Part shown: one piece after another, positions 42,924 through 52,283 of the stretch | How positions within the stretch are numbered: the first letter of the stretch is position 1 | Layout: every line of letters begins with the position of its first letter | NCBI RefSeq assembly: GCF_001696455.1 | Contig: NZ_MAUJ01000003.1 | Coordinates: 489,935-553,934 of the forward strand | DNA: 64,000 bases | Source of the DNA: Pseudoalteromonas luteoviolacea | Lineage (GTDB): Bacteria; Pseudomonadota; Gammaproteobacteria; Enterobacterales; Alteromonadaceae | Direction: 5' to 3' | The notes under the pieces: model-generated | Told to the model about the DNA's origin: nothing | The model's input: the letters and a program-made list of their open reading frames with translations, nothing else | Databases searched by the model: none | Translations under genes and position numbers: made by a program

Positions 42924-43613
42924 TTACCAAACATCTTTTGCGAGCTGATATCCTTTTCCCCATACGGTGGCGATTTTATAAGGCTCTTGTGTATCCCCTA
43001 GCTTTTTGCGCAAACGTGATACGCGCAGATCGATTGAGCGGTCGAAGCCATCATATTCGAACCCGCGTAGCTGTTGGATCAGAGCATCCCTTGTCACCAC
43101 TGAACCAGCATGTTGCGCAAGCACCCATAAAACATCAAACTCGTTACTGGATACTTTGATATTGAGTCCATTGAGCCTGACATTTCTGGTATCCGGATTC
43201 ACTTCAAGCTGACCTAACACCAATGATGAATTCGGCATTGCGCTACTCGAGGTGCGCCTGAGCAGGCTCTTTATCCGCGCCTCAAGCAGCCGACCTCTCA
43301 CAGGTTTAGTAAGGTAGTCATCTGCCCCCATTTCTAACCCTAATATTTCATCGACTTCTTCATCTCTGGCAGTAAGCATCAAAATAGGAAGAGCCAGCGA
43401 GCTTCGTAATGCTCGACAAACATCTAAGCCATCCATGCGCGGTAGCATTCCATCTAAGATCACTAAGTCGGGTGGGTTGAGTTTTATCCCCTCAAGCCCA
43501 GAGATCCCATCGTGATACACGGTAACCTGATATTGCTTCACCTCAAGATATTCCGTTATCCACTGCGCTAACTCTACATCATCTTCAACTAAAGCAATCC
43601 GAGTTTGATCCAT
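42924..43613 (-). CDS. RstA-like OmpR-family response regulator
   Basis: 229 residues from the ATG at 43613; a TTG two codons earlier is in frame but the AAGGA spacing favours the ATG. The receiver has acidic pocket VEDDVELAQ, phospho-acceptor LVILDGMLPRMDGLDV near 53, switch LTARD and TKPVRG. The C-terminal winged helix is OmpR-type (LNGLNIKVSSNEFDVLWVLAQHAGSVVTRDALIQQL, then RVSRLRKKLGD). It is 9 bases upstream of its cognate kinase gene and 9 bases after the DUF3019 gene. Confidence 0.9.
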   Translation of the reverse strand: MDQTRIALVEDDVELAQWITEYLEVKQYQVTVYHDGISGLEGIKLNPPDLVILDGMLPRMDGLDVCRALRSSLALPILMLTARDEEVDEILGLEMGADDYLTKPVRGRLLEARIKSLLRRTSSSAMPNSSLVLGQLEVNPDTRNVRLNGLNIKVSSNEFDVLWVLAQHAGSVVTRDALIQQLRGFEYDGFDRSIDLRVSRLRKKLGDTQEPYKIATVWGKGYQLAKDVW

Positions 43614-43622
43614 TATCAATCC

Positions 43623-43991
43623 TTAAAACATGCGCCAGCGTACGGCTTTATTTTTGCGCTTTTTATATATCCACGCATATTTTACTTTGCCGCTGTAAAT
43701 CATTTGGTGATTGCTGTCTTTCAAGCTCACGGCAACATCGGTTTTCATTTCTAACTCATTTTTCCACAACCCAGCTTGAGTGGACTGCCAGCACTGAGCT
43801 TTAACATCATCGACAAATAGACAGAAATCGCCTTTTAACTCAGTTTGCCACTGCACTTCAATATCAATAAAGCAACTTTGGCCTTGTTCAAGTGCGACAC
43901 ATTGGTCAGGCTTTAACATAAAGGGGGCTGTTTTTTGCTCAGCGTTTACAAAGGCAGAGAAGAGCAAAAATAAGTATGTATATTTAATCAT
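43623..43991 (-). CDS. DUF3019-family small periplasmic protein
   Basis: 122 residues with a signal peptide (MIKYTYLFLLFSAFVNA). The family pattern is FMLKPDQCVALEQGQSCFIDIEVQW, an Ig-like middle with cysteine pairs (CFIDIEV, CLFVDDVKAQCW) and a basic C-terminal end (AWIYKKRKNKAVRW). Function is unknown. Its constant pairing with MipA/OmpV-like and RstAB-like genes suggests it belongs to the same envelope response, possibly as a sensor accessory. Confidence 0.82.
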   Translation of the reverse strand: MIKYTYLFLLFSAFVNAEQKTAPFMLKPDQCVALEQGQSCFIDIEVQWQTELKGDFCLFVDDVKAQCWQSTQAGLWKNELEMKTDVAVSLKDSNHQMIYSGKVKYAWIYKKRKNKAVRWRMF

Positions 43992-44000
43992 AATACCCCC

Positions 44001-44849
44001 CTAAAACACGTAGCTCAGCGTCAATGCGATATGACGACCAAGTTCGCTACGGTTGGGGTTATATGTTTTTGCTAGCTGTGAATAGGGGCTATCATCGATG
44101 CTACTGGCGTAGTCAGTGATTCCAACGGTCCCATCTAATACCCAAGCGTCATTTAGAGGTTTGGTAAAGCCAACTTTTAAATGCGTGTTAACGCCACCTG
44201 AGGCATCATAAGGTTTAAGCATTACGGCACTATCAGGTACGCCATAGTAGTAGTCGAGCATGTTGCTATTTCGATACTGTAGCCCAATCGACCCATAAAA
44301 ATGCCAATTTTTATATTGCCAAGAGCGAGCAAGCCACGCGGACGCATATAAACCGTCGTTATATTCGCTATTGTCAGCATTAGGTGCAAAAATTGCCTGA
44401 AATTGATAATTACCTACCTCACCAGACATTCTCAACCCGAGATAGGCAGTGAGGTCTTTGTCACCACCCTCTTTTGGGTGAACACGATACTCTAGTGGCC
44501 CATGCGCCGATGAGTAAATTAAATCAAATTCCCAGTCATCGGTATTATAAAGGTTGTAACCCATAGCCCAACTGGGTTCGAACTTGTTTGCGTTACCTGG
44601 CACCTCAATAAAAAGTCCATTTTCAAAATAGTAGTTACCACTGACAACCAAATTGGTTCGAGTATCGATATCAGACAACAACCCGCCACCGTATGAGAAA
44701 CTGGCACCCAGCGCTAAAAACCCGCCGGCTTCACGTTTATTACTAAACCCTTGCCAAAAATCGGTCTCAGATTGGGCATGCACATTACCAGACAAAAGGC
44801 AGGCAAACATACCCGCGTATATAGGCTTATTTTTAAATTTAGATAACAT
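44001..44849 (-). CDS. MipA/OmpV-family outer-membrane protein
   Basis: 282 residues. A signal peptide (to VHAQ) is followed by an outer-membrane beta-barrel pattern with alternating aromatic strands (EAGGFLALGASFSYGGGLL, GNYYFENGLFIEVPG, YRVHPKEGGDKDLTAYLGLRMSGEVG) and a C-terminal strand ending LTLSYVF, where the final phenylalanine is the barrel-assembly signal. MipA/OmpV proteins are scaffolds or porin-like antigens. It is the first gene of the four-gene operon with DUF3019 and the two-component pair, so it may be the regulated output. Confidence 0.88.
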   Translation of the reverse strand: MLSKFKNKPIYAGMFACLLSGNVHAQSETDFWQGFSNKREAGGFLALGASFSYGGGLLSDIDTRTNLVVSGNYYFENGLFIEVPGNANKFEPSWAMGYNLYNTDDWEFDLIYSSAHGPLEYRVHPKEGGDKDLTAYLGLRMSGEVGNYQFQAIFAPNADNSEYNDGLYASAWLARSWQYKNWHFYGSIGLQYRNSNMLDYYYGVPDSAVMLKPYDASGGVNTHLKVGFTKPLNDAWVLDGTVGITDYASSIDDSPYSQLAKTYNPNRSELGRHIALTLSYVF

Positions 44850-45055
44850 AGCAATTTCTTTTTATTGTGTACTTGCTAATTAATATATTGAATGCGCTGC
44901 AAAAATAGCGTGTCTTATTATACCAATGTGTATCAGTTTGTATCTAATAATAAATTATCAGGTAAATGGGGCAGAGTGACTCGTCAAGGGGGTTTACACC
45001 TTGTTACTTTGCATAGCAGACAAGGTGTAAGCAGAGCGATGATGATTACGTCGTG

Positions 45056-47233
45056 CTAAACGTCCAATGCCTTTCGCTGACGTCGATATGAGTGGAGCAA
45101 TGGTTCAGTATAACCATTAGGCTGATGTCTTCCTTCAAATACCAATGCTAACGCAGCTTGATATGACAGGTTTTCCGCGTTTGGATGGCCATTACTACAC
45201 ATAGCTTGGTAGTTGAGATCGGCACTATTTTGACTATCTACAACGCACGCCATTTTAGCAAAGGTATGATGTACTTGCTCTTCCGTGCAGATACCATGGG
45301 CAAGCCAATTGGTAATATGTTGGCTGGATATGCGCAATGTTGCTCTATCTTCCATTAAACCAACATGTGAAATATCAGGCACTTTAGAACACCCTATGCC
45401 TTGATCAATCCAGCGCACTACGTAACCCAATATCCCTTGAACGTTGTTATCTAGCTCAGCTTGTATTTCTGACTCCGTCAACTCATGATTTATCATTAAG
45501 GGGGGAGACAGCAATTCTGCTAAACTGTCTGACTGGTAGTGCTTCATCGCTTGCTGACAAGCTCTTACATCAACTTCATGATAATGCATTGCGTGGAGTG
45601 TCGCCGCAGTGGGGGAGGGCACCCAAGCAGTGCTTGCTCCAGCACGCAATTGATCGGCTTTTTGTTCCATCATGAGTGCCATTTTATCTGGCTTTGCCCA
45701 CATTCCCTTACCAATTTGCGCTTTTTCAATAAAACCGTGTCCTAGACCTATTTCGACATTTTGACGTTCATAAGCAGCAATCCAAGGCTGAGATTTGATT
45801 TGCTCTTTTGGTAACACAGCCCCAGCATACATAGAAGTGTGGATCTCATCCCCTGTTCTATCTAAAAATCCAGTGTTGATAAAGACCACACGTGACTTTG
45901 CGGCATAAATACAGGCGCTCAAATTGACCGAAGTGCGGCGCTCTTCATCCATAATGCCCATTTTAATCGTATTGGTAGGCAAGGATAGGAAGCGCTCTAT
46001 TTCGCTAAATAAAAGCTCGGTATATGCCACTTCTTCAGCACCGTGCATTTTAGGCTTTACGATATTAATACTGGCAGCTTTGGAGTTGCGGTGCCCTGCT
46101 TTTTTTCGTAGGTCATGCAATGCGGCAGTAGCTGTAAAGATCCCATCAAGTATGCCTTCATAGACTTCATTACAATTCATATCAAGTATCGTCGGAGTCG
46201 TCATCAAGTGACCAACATTACGCACAAACATCATAGCTCGACCACTCAAATTGAATTGCTCACCATCCAATGATGTATACGTTCTATCTGGGTTAAGCTC
46301 ACGCGTTATTGATTTACCAGCCTTTTCAAACTGCTCTTTTAGTGTTCCCGTGTTGAGCTCTAGCCAGTTGCGATAGACTTGGATCTTGTCTTGTGCATCT
46401 ACTGCCGCTACAGAGTCTTCACAATCCATAATCGTTGTAAGTGCAGACTCTAAGATCACATCTTTGATCCCAGCTTTGTCAACCTTCCCAACAGGATCTT
46501 CTGGATCAATGATCAATTCAAAATGCAACCCATGATGCTTGAATAGCAGTACCGTTGGGTTTTGAATAAGCCCTTGATAACCAATTAATTGCGTCGAATC
46601 GGATAGCCCGACTTGCCGGCTATCGTTCAAAGTCACTACAAGTTCCTTATTTACAATGGCATAGTGCGTGCTTTCTATATGAGAACCACTACTCAAGGGC
46701 AGTACTTTATCCAAAAACTGCCGAGCGTAAGCCATGACTTTGAACCCCCTCACAGGGTTGTAAGTGTCACTTTTTTCAGCGCCATCCTCCTCAGGTAACA
46801 TATCTGTACCGTATAGCGCATCGTATAAAGATCCCCACCTAGCGTTTGCGGCATTGAGAGCAAAACGTGCGTTATTTACAGGAACCACTAACTGCGGAGC
46901 TGCAACAAGCGCGATTTCGGGCTCGACCTGCATCGTTGAGATATTGAAATCAGGCGGCTCTGGTTGCAAGTAACCAATCGTTTCTAAAAAAGTCCGATAC
47001 TTTTTAGCATCCCATACTGGATTCTCGACATGAAAACGGTCGATTTGCGCCTGCATCTCATCTCGCTTAGAGAGTAGAGCTCGATTGATAGGCGTGAGTT
47101 TATTGATGATGGTTGCGACGCCTTGCCAATAGGCTTCTTGATTTAATGATAGCCCTGACAAAAGCTCTTGATTCACAAATTCATAGAAGCAGCTATCAAT
47201 TGTTAAGCCGGCTTGTTGGATAGTTGAGCTCAT
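45056..47233 (-). CDS. glcB: Malate synthase G
   Basis: 725 residues, the usual length of isoform G. It condenses glyoxylate with acetyl-CoA to malate. Characteristic segments include SALTTIMDCEDSVAAVDAQDK, the catalytic-region MFVRNVGHLMTTP (with the general arginine), GIMDEERRTSVNLSACIYAAKSRVVFINTGFLDRTGDEIHTSM, and AGASTAWVPSPTAATLHAMHYHEV. It is divergent from isocitrate lyase, with about 236 bp between starts holding both promoters, so the two glyoxylate-shunt steps can be controlled together. Confidence 0.96.
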   Translation of the reverse strand: MSSTIQQAGLTIDSCFYEFVNQELLSGLSLNQEAYWQGVATIINKLTPINRALLSKRDEMQAQIDRFHVENPVWDAKKYRTFLETIGYLQPEPPDFNISTMQVEPEIALVAAPQLVVPVNNARFALNAANARWGSLYDALYGTDMLPEEDGAEKSDTYNPVRGFKVMAYARQFLDKVLPLSSGSHIESTHYAIVNKELVVTLNDSRQVGLSDSTQLIGYQGLIQNPTVLLFKHHGLHFELIIDPEDPVGKVDKAGIKDVILESALTTIMDCEDSVAAVDAQDKIQVYRNWLELNTGTLKEQFEKAGKSITRELNPDRTYTSLDGEQFNLSGRAMMFVRNVGHLMTTPTILDMNCNEVYEGILDGIFTATAALHDLRKKAGHRNSKAASINIVKPKMHGAEEVAYTELLFSEIERFLSLPTNTIKMGIMDEERRTSVNLSACIYAAKSRVVFINTGFLDRTGDEIHTSMYAGAVLPKEQIKSQPWIAAYERQNVEIGLGHGFIEKAQIGKGMWAKPDKMALMMEQKADQLRAGASTAWVPSPTAATLHAMHYHEVDVRACQQAMKHYQSDSLAELLSPPLMINHELTESEIQAELDNNVQGILGYVVRWIDQGIGCSKVPDISHVGLMEDRATLRISSQHITNWLAHGICTEEQVHHTFAKMACVVDSQNSADLNYQAMCSNGHPNAENLSYQAALALVFEGRHQPNGYTEPLLHSYRRQRKALDV

Positions 47234-47469
47234 AGCTGAGGTCCTATTAACGATAATTTTTTGAACGGGTTATTCAAAAATAAATCAATTTGTACAAAAA
47301 CAAACCCCCTGAGCCATTCATTGAAAATATACTCATAATAACAACTATAAATTTAAAAAATCTAAAAAGTCATCCTAGTGTTTAATTAAGCGCCACGGCA
47401 CCTCTCACATTTTTACACTGTGGCAAACCGAATCAACTTAGCGTACTACTCGTTCGAAGGATAAAAACC

Positions 47470-49074
47470 ATGAGTGACTATCAAACACAGATCGACCGCT
47501 TCACGACACTTTGCGAGTCAAAAAACCTCAATTGGCAATCAATAAACCCTGAGTTTGCAAGCAGAATGCATTTGCAAAATCGATTCAAGACAGGTCTTGA
47601 AATCGCTAAACACACAGCCAAAATCATGCGAGAAGACATGGCTCGCTACGATGCTGACCCAACGCAATATACCCAGTCATTGGGGTGCTGGCACGGTTTC
47701 ACAGCACAACAAATGATAATGGCAGTGAAGAGACACAAAAAAACCACAAAAGGAGCATATGTTTATTTAAGTGGTTGGATGGTTGCAGCGCTGCGCTCTG
47801 AATTTGGCCCGCTTCCCGACCAAAGCATGCATGAAAAAACAGCGGTTCCAAAATTAATCGAAGAGATATATACCTTCTTAAAACAAGCTGACGCCAGAGA
47901 GCTTGATCACCTTTACAAAGCGTTAGATGGTGCAAAAGCTAACGGGCAAGATTACAGTGCTATCCAATCGGAAATTGACAATTATGAGTCACATATTGTG
48001 CCTATAATTGCAGATATAGACGCGGGATTTGGTAATGAAGAAGCCACTTACCTGCTGGCAAAACAAATGATCGAAGCGGGTGCGTGTGCCATTCAAATCG
48101 AAAATCAGGTTTCAGATGCAAAACAGTGTGGTCACCAAGCTGGTAAGGTAACAGTTCCTCATGAAGACTTTTTAGCTAAGATAAATGCGGTCAGATATGC
48201 ATTTTTGGAGCTAGGTGTAGAAGATGGGATTATCGTTGCTCGTACAGATTCACTCGGTGCCAGTTTGACACAAAAAATCCCTGTATCTCAGCAAACAGGC
48301 GACATTGCAAGCCAATATACTGCGTTTTTAGAGACACAAGTCATCGATGACTTAAGCCAACTACAGGATGGTGATATGGCCATAAAACTAGATGGCAAGC
48401 TACAAAAACCGACACGCTTAGACAACGGCTTATATCAATTCAAAGAGGGCACCGAAAAAGACCGAGTGGTCCTCGACTGTATCACGAGTCTTCAAGCTGG
48501 CGCTGACTTACTGTGGATTGAAACCGAAAAGCCTAATGTTGCCCAAATCGCCGAGTTGGTTAATCGTATACGAGAGCAAGTACCGAATGCCAAATTAGTG
48601 TACAACAATTCACCATCGTTTAATTGGACCTTGAAGTTCCGAGAGCAAGCTTATAATGAGCTAAAAGCACAAGGCGAATCACTAGATGCTTACCCAGACC
48701 CGAGCCTTGATCCAAAGGCACTTATGGCACCCGAGCTAGATGGCACCGAACTTGCGCGTATCGCAGATGAAAAAGTGAAAAGTTTCCAAATGGATGGGGC
48801 TCAGCAAGCTGGTATTTTCCACCATTTGATTACATTACCGACATACCATACCGCAGCACTCAGTACGGATATCTTATCCGAAGGATACTTTGGCGAGCTT
48901 GGCATGTTGGCCTATGTCAGAGATGTACAAAGGCAAGAAATTAGAAGAGAGCAAGCTTCAGTAAAACACCAAGACCTTGCAGGTTCCAACATTGGTGACA
49001 CGCACAAAGAATATTTTAGTGGCGACAATGCACTCAAAGCAGGCGGTGAAGCCAATACAATGAACCAGTTTTAA
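47470..49074 (+). CDS. aceA: Isocitrate lyase, long form
   Basis: 534 residues, typical of the longer isocitrate lyases seen in Pseudomonas-type bacteria rather than the 434-residue E. coli type. It splits isocitrate to succinate and glyoxylate. Visible are PIIADIDAGFGNEEATYLLAKQMIEAGA (metal-binding Asp), the active-site region IQIENQVSDAKQCGHQAGKVTVP with the catalytic cysteine in QCGH, and IIVARTDSLGA. AAGGA lies before the ATG. Followed by a good terminator. Together with the divergent malate synthase gene it provides the full glyoxylate shunt. Confidence 0.95.
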   Translation: MSDYQTQIDRFTTLCESKNLNWQSINPEFASRMHLQNRFKTGLEIAKHTAKIMREDMARYDADPTQYTQSLGCWHGFTAQQMIMAVKRHKKTTKGAYVYLSGWMVAALRSEFGPLPDQSMHEKTAVPKLIEEIYTFLKQADARELDHLYKALDGAKANGQDYSAIQSEIDNYESHIVPIIADIDAGFGNEEATYLLAKQMIEAGACAIQIENQVSDAKQCGHQAGKVTVPHEDFLAKINAVRYAFLELGVEDGIIVARTDSLGASLTQKIPVSQQTGDIASQYTAFLETQVIDDLSQLQDGDMAIKLDGKLQKPTRLDNGLYQFKEGTEKDRVVLDCITSLQAGADLLWIETEKPNVAQIAELVNRIREQVPNAKLVYNNSPSFNWTLKFREQAYNELKAQGESLDAYPDPSLDPKALMAPELDGTELARIADEKVKSFQMDGAQQAGIFHHLITLPTYHTAALSTDILSEGYFGELGMLAYVRDVQRQEIRREQASVKHQDLAGSNIGDTHKEYFSGDNALKAGGEANTMNQF

Positions 49075-49094
49075 ACAGTGTTATCCCAACAATG

Positions 49095-49115
49095 AGGGCC
49101 TCAGGGCCCTTTTTT
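49095..49115 (+). terminator. Terminator after isocitrate lyase
   Basis: AGGGCC-TCAG-GGCCCT followed by T5, 20 bases past the stop codon. Confidence 0.85.
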
Positions 49116-49139
49116 GTGCCACGCCCATTTGTAGAACTC

Positions 49140-49407
49140 AGATCACCATTTAACTGACTAAAGGATTATCGGATCAATAAAATACTAGCTAAGCTCGTTT
49201 TTATATTTGATGACTAAACTGCACAGCAAAATATCAATTTTCAACAGGTTTTGACCCAAATCCGCCCTAATTAATGCAACTAGCAAAATAATTGCGCACA
49301 AAATCCCCATCTCAAGCGACCGCAAACCAAATTTTTACCAACTGCCTAACTATGCTGGATCTCATTTTTACCAACCATTTCTGATTAGAAATCATTTTTT
49401 TACCAAC
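49140..49407 (-). repeat. Second iteron-like cluster, minus-strand orientation
   Basis: In the 450 bp gap between aceA and the kinase gene are four minus-strand copies related to GTTAGTAAAANNNTGATCT: 49140-49158 (GTCAGTTAAATGGTGATCT), 49171-49189 (GCTAGTATTTTATTGATCC), 49357-49375 (GTTGGTAAAAATGAGATCC) and 49389-49407 (ends TGATTT), plus a half site at 49333-49342. Three keep the Dam site. They are more diverged than the array at 511-1049. Nothing else is evident in this gap besides an AT-rich promoter-like stretch before 49528. Confidence 0.65.
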
Positions 49408-49527
49408 GTGGCTTTTTTCCGAAGCAAAATTTTACTTACTCAGCGATGTAAAGCCCCTTTACATAATCCATATTTATCACACATTTGTTGCATAGCATGC
49501 GACAGTCTTGATTTAACTTGAAAAATT

Positions 49528-51564
49528 ATGAAGAAAATATTCGTTCCTTTGTTACTAACCTACATATTCTCTGCCCAGAGTGCCTCAGCGAGTATCGATG
49601 TAGAGGAATTAGAGAACCTAGAGAAGCAAGGAAAGTATCAAATTGCGTTGGATTTAATAGAGCCTTGGCGTTTAGAAAATCTCAGCCAAGAAAAAGCGCT
49701 TGAGGTCTTATTGTTACAAGCAAAAATCTATCGCAAGCAGGGACGTTATGAAAAAGCGATATCCACTTTGGATTACATCGAACAAAACCACTACTTAAAT
49801 ACGCCGCTAGTCCGCACGCTCAACAATGAAAAAGGCATTAACTATCGTCGAATGTCTCGTTTAGAAGAGGCTGAGACACATTACTATCGTGCATTGAAAG
49901 CCGCGCAAGAGCTTGAGAATAATACTTTAATAGGTCTGGCTTACAGTAACTTAGGCACATTATACGACCACAAAAATCAGCTCGCACAGGCGATGCAGTT
50001 TCAATTGAAAGCTCAAGATTACTTGAAGGGCAGCGACGACCATTCGATAAAAGCTAGCAATTTCTATAATCTAGGTGATATCTCTGTTAGGTTGGATGAC
50101 TACGAACAAGCTGAAATTTTCTTTCGCTGGGCACTGGCAGAAGACAAAAAGCATGGCGAAATAGTGGCCATTGCCGACAGCGCCCTCAGGTTATCACAGG
50201 TATCATTCAAAAAAGAAAATCACCTATTGGCCATAGAAAACATCAACGAAGCGCTCAAATATCTGACTCAGACCAACGCCAATGAAAGTCTTTCCCGCGC
50301 CTACCATATGCTGACCAGTAGCCACTTGAAATTGCAACAACCTGATGAAGCGCTTGTTAATGCCCACTTAAGTTTAGATTTTGCAAATAAAGCGCAAAGT
50401 TCTGTCCAACTAATTTATGCGCATATTAGTGTATCGAAAGCTTATCTCAGCTTGCAACAACCTCACTTAGCCCAGAATTATGTGACAGAGCTTGCAGATT
50501 TAGTTGCAGAGGAAGCACATGCGCCTCTTGCTATACATTATTATGAAGTCGCCGCGGAACTCGCATTCCAACAAAAAAAAATGGATGTGGCATTCAGCTT
50601 CATTCAAAAAGCACTTAATGCGCGCAGGTTAAACGATGTGAAGGTTAACAACCAAAAAGCACAAACATACAGAAATAGCATTAGCAGCTTAGTGCAACGC
50701 CAACAATTAGAAGTATCAGAAAAAGAAAAAGCGCTGGCGCAAAGCCAGTTGCAGCATAACAAACTGATGCAAAAAGCCTGGATCATAGCCGGTTTATCCG
50801 CCCTTTTTATCTGTGCACTGCTGACCTACATCTATTTTATAAAACACCGCTCAGCCAACCTTGCAGCTAAACTGTATCAACAAAATTTAAAGCAAAAAGA
50901 AAAGTTACTCGCCGACATTTCCCACGAACTGAGAACACCATTGAGTGTTTTAAAGCTACATATTGAAGCACTGGAACACAACCTATTTGACGACAATAGT
51001 CGTGCATACAGCAAGATTAACGATAAAATATCCCAGCTCAACGCCCTCATTACTGATGTATACCAACTCTCTCAAGCTGAAAACAATGCGATAGAGCTTA
51101 ATGAGCAAATTCAATGTGTCAGAACCCTCTCTGAAAACTACAGTTATGACATTCAACGCATGACCGAGAGTCATAAACTTGACTTTAGTAGCGAAATTAA
51201 CATTCCCCAAGGCGCCACTATAAACATTGATAAACCGAAGTTAGATCGTGTAGTTACTAACTTGTGTAAAAACACCTGCCTATACACCGATAGCCCTGGG
51301 CGTGTCATTTTTAAAATGTACCAACATAAAGAGCACCTCAATATTGAGCTTCAGGATTCTTCGCCTACCGTAACCGATGAAGAGATCCCCAAACTCTTTG
51401 AGCGACTTTATCGAGTAGAAAGCTCACGCAGTCGCGCAACAGGCGGCTCAGGACTTGGGCTATCAATTTGTAAAAGTCTCGTAGAATTGATGTCTGGCAG
51501 CATAGACATTAAGCGTGGCACATTGGGTGGATTAGATATTTCTATCTCAATACCCATTAAGTAA
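49528..51564 (+). CDS. TPR-domain sensor histidine kinase
   Basis: 678 residues. A signal peptide (MKKIFVPLLLTYIFSAQSASA) is followed by a periplasmic helical region of about seven tetratricopeptide repeats (residues 30-380, for example ALVRTLNNEKGINYRRMSRLEEAETHYYRALKAA-type units). One membrane span lies near 413-433 (AWIIAGLSALFICALLTYIYF). The cytoplasmic kinase has LLADISHELRTPLSVLKLHIEAL near 462 and GGSGLGLSICKSLVELMSG near 640. The TPR domain may sense a periplasmic peptide or protein. No regulator is adjacent; the orphan regulator at 53881-54570 is the nearest candidate partner. Confidence 0.85.
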   Translation: MKKIFVPLLLTYIFSAQSASASIDVEELENLEKQGKYQIALDLIEPWRLENLSQEKALEVLLLQAKIYRKQGRYEKAISTLDYIEQNHYLNTPLVRTLNNEKGINYRRMSRLEEAETHYYRALKAAQELENNTLIGLAYSNLGTLYDHKNQLAQAMQFQLKAQDYLKGSDDHSIKASNFYNLGDISVRLDDYEQAEIFFRWALAEDKKHGEIVAIADSALRLSQVSFKKENHLLAIENINEALKYLTQTNANESLSRAYHMLTSSHLKLQQPDEALVNAHLSLDFANKAQSSVQLIYAHISVSKAYLSLQQPHLAQNYVTELADLVAEEAHAPLAIHYYEVAAELAFQQKKMDVAFSFIQKALNARRLNDVKVNNQKAQTYRNSISSLVQRQQLEVSEKEKALAQSQLQHNKLMQKAWIIAGLSALFICALLTYIYFIKHRSANLAAKLYQQNLKQKEKLLADISHELRTPLSVLKLHIEALEHNLFDDNSRAYSKINDKISQLNALITDVYQLSQAENNAIELNEQIQCVRTLSENYSYDIQRMTESHKLDFSSEINIPQGATINIDKPKLDRVVTNLCKNTCLYTDSPGRVIFKMYQHKEHLNIELQDSSPTVTDEEIPKLFERLYRVESSRSRATGGSGLGLSICKSLVELMSGSIDIKRGTLGGLDISISIPIK

Positions 51565-51586
51565 CGAGCACATTGCAACAAAGAAC

Positions 51587-51615
51587 TTGGAGCGTTGCAG
51601 CCGCCAATGCTCCAA
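51587..51615 (+). terminator. Hairpin after the TPR kinase gene
   Basis: 11 bp arms TTGGAGCGTTG and CAATGCTCCAA (one G-T pair) around CAGCCGC, 23 bases past the stop. The T tract is weak. Confidence 0.45.
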
Positions 51616-51764
51616 ATTCTTCCCCGCCATAAAAATACGAAAAAATAACTAGTTTAGGAAAATTACTACCCAACTGATCCGAGCACTTTAGCTTTCGTAC
51701 TTGCTCCATTTTCTGTCCACATTGCCCTGTTTTAATAAGCAACATGAACGGGAGGAATTAATTT

Positions 51765-52244
51765 ATGTCACAGCGTACAATGAAACATAACGATTGGGTG
51801 AAAATAGCCGAGCGAAAAAGAGGTAAGTCAAAAGTACGACCTAAAACTAATAAGGTTTTACCATTTTGGTCTTTATTGCTTGCGGGCTTTCTGATCTTAG
51901 CGTCAGCATGGAATTATTGGGCAGATAGCAACTCAAAAACAATTGTACATGCAGACATAAGTGCCGAAGCGCAAAAGCGCATCAACCGCTATTTTACCAA
52001 GCAATTTATGATGGGTAGCTGGAAATTAAGTCGCATTAATTTTGATGATGGAGAGCTGAATGTATTTATTCAGATCCCAACCCGACTGGCCATGACAAGC
52101 AGTGAAATCAAAGGTTATATACAGCAATCTCTATGCCCTCATCCAAGCAGTAAAGTATGGAGTGACGTTAGGAACAATGCGCTTTATATTTTCCTCTATT
52201 CTGATAAGCCAAGAAATGGCGACTACGCATTGTGTACTAGATAA
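51765..52244 (+). CDS. Single-span membrane protein of unknown function
   Basis: 159 residues. A basic N-terminal tail (KIAERKRGKSKVRPKTNK) precedes one membrane span at about 32-48 (FWSLLLAGFLILASAWNYW), leaving about 110 residues outside, with two cysteines (SLCPHP, YALCTR) that could form a disulfide. AGGAATTAAT precedes the ATG. No family recognised. It is convergent with rmuC across a bidirectional terminator. Confidence 0.6.
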   Translation: MSQRTMKHNDWVKIAERKRGKSKVRPKTNKVLPFWSLLLAGFLILASAWNYWADSNSKTIVHADISAEAQKRINRYFTKQFMMGSWKLSRINFDDGELNVFIQIPTRLAMTSSEIKGYIQQSLCPHPSSKVWSDVRNNALYIFLYSDKPRNGDYALCTR

Positions 52245-52245
52245 C

Positions 52246-52270
52246 AAAAAAGGGCCTAAGGCCCTTTTTT
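52246..52270. terminator. Bidirectional terminator before rmuC end
   Basis: AAAAAAGGGCC-TAA-GGCCCTTTTTT, between the convergent hypothetical and rmuC genes. Confidence 0.9.
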
Positions 52271-52283
52271 AATGCAACGATAA

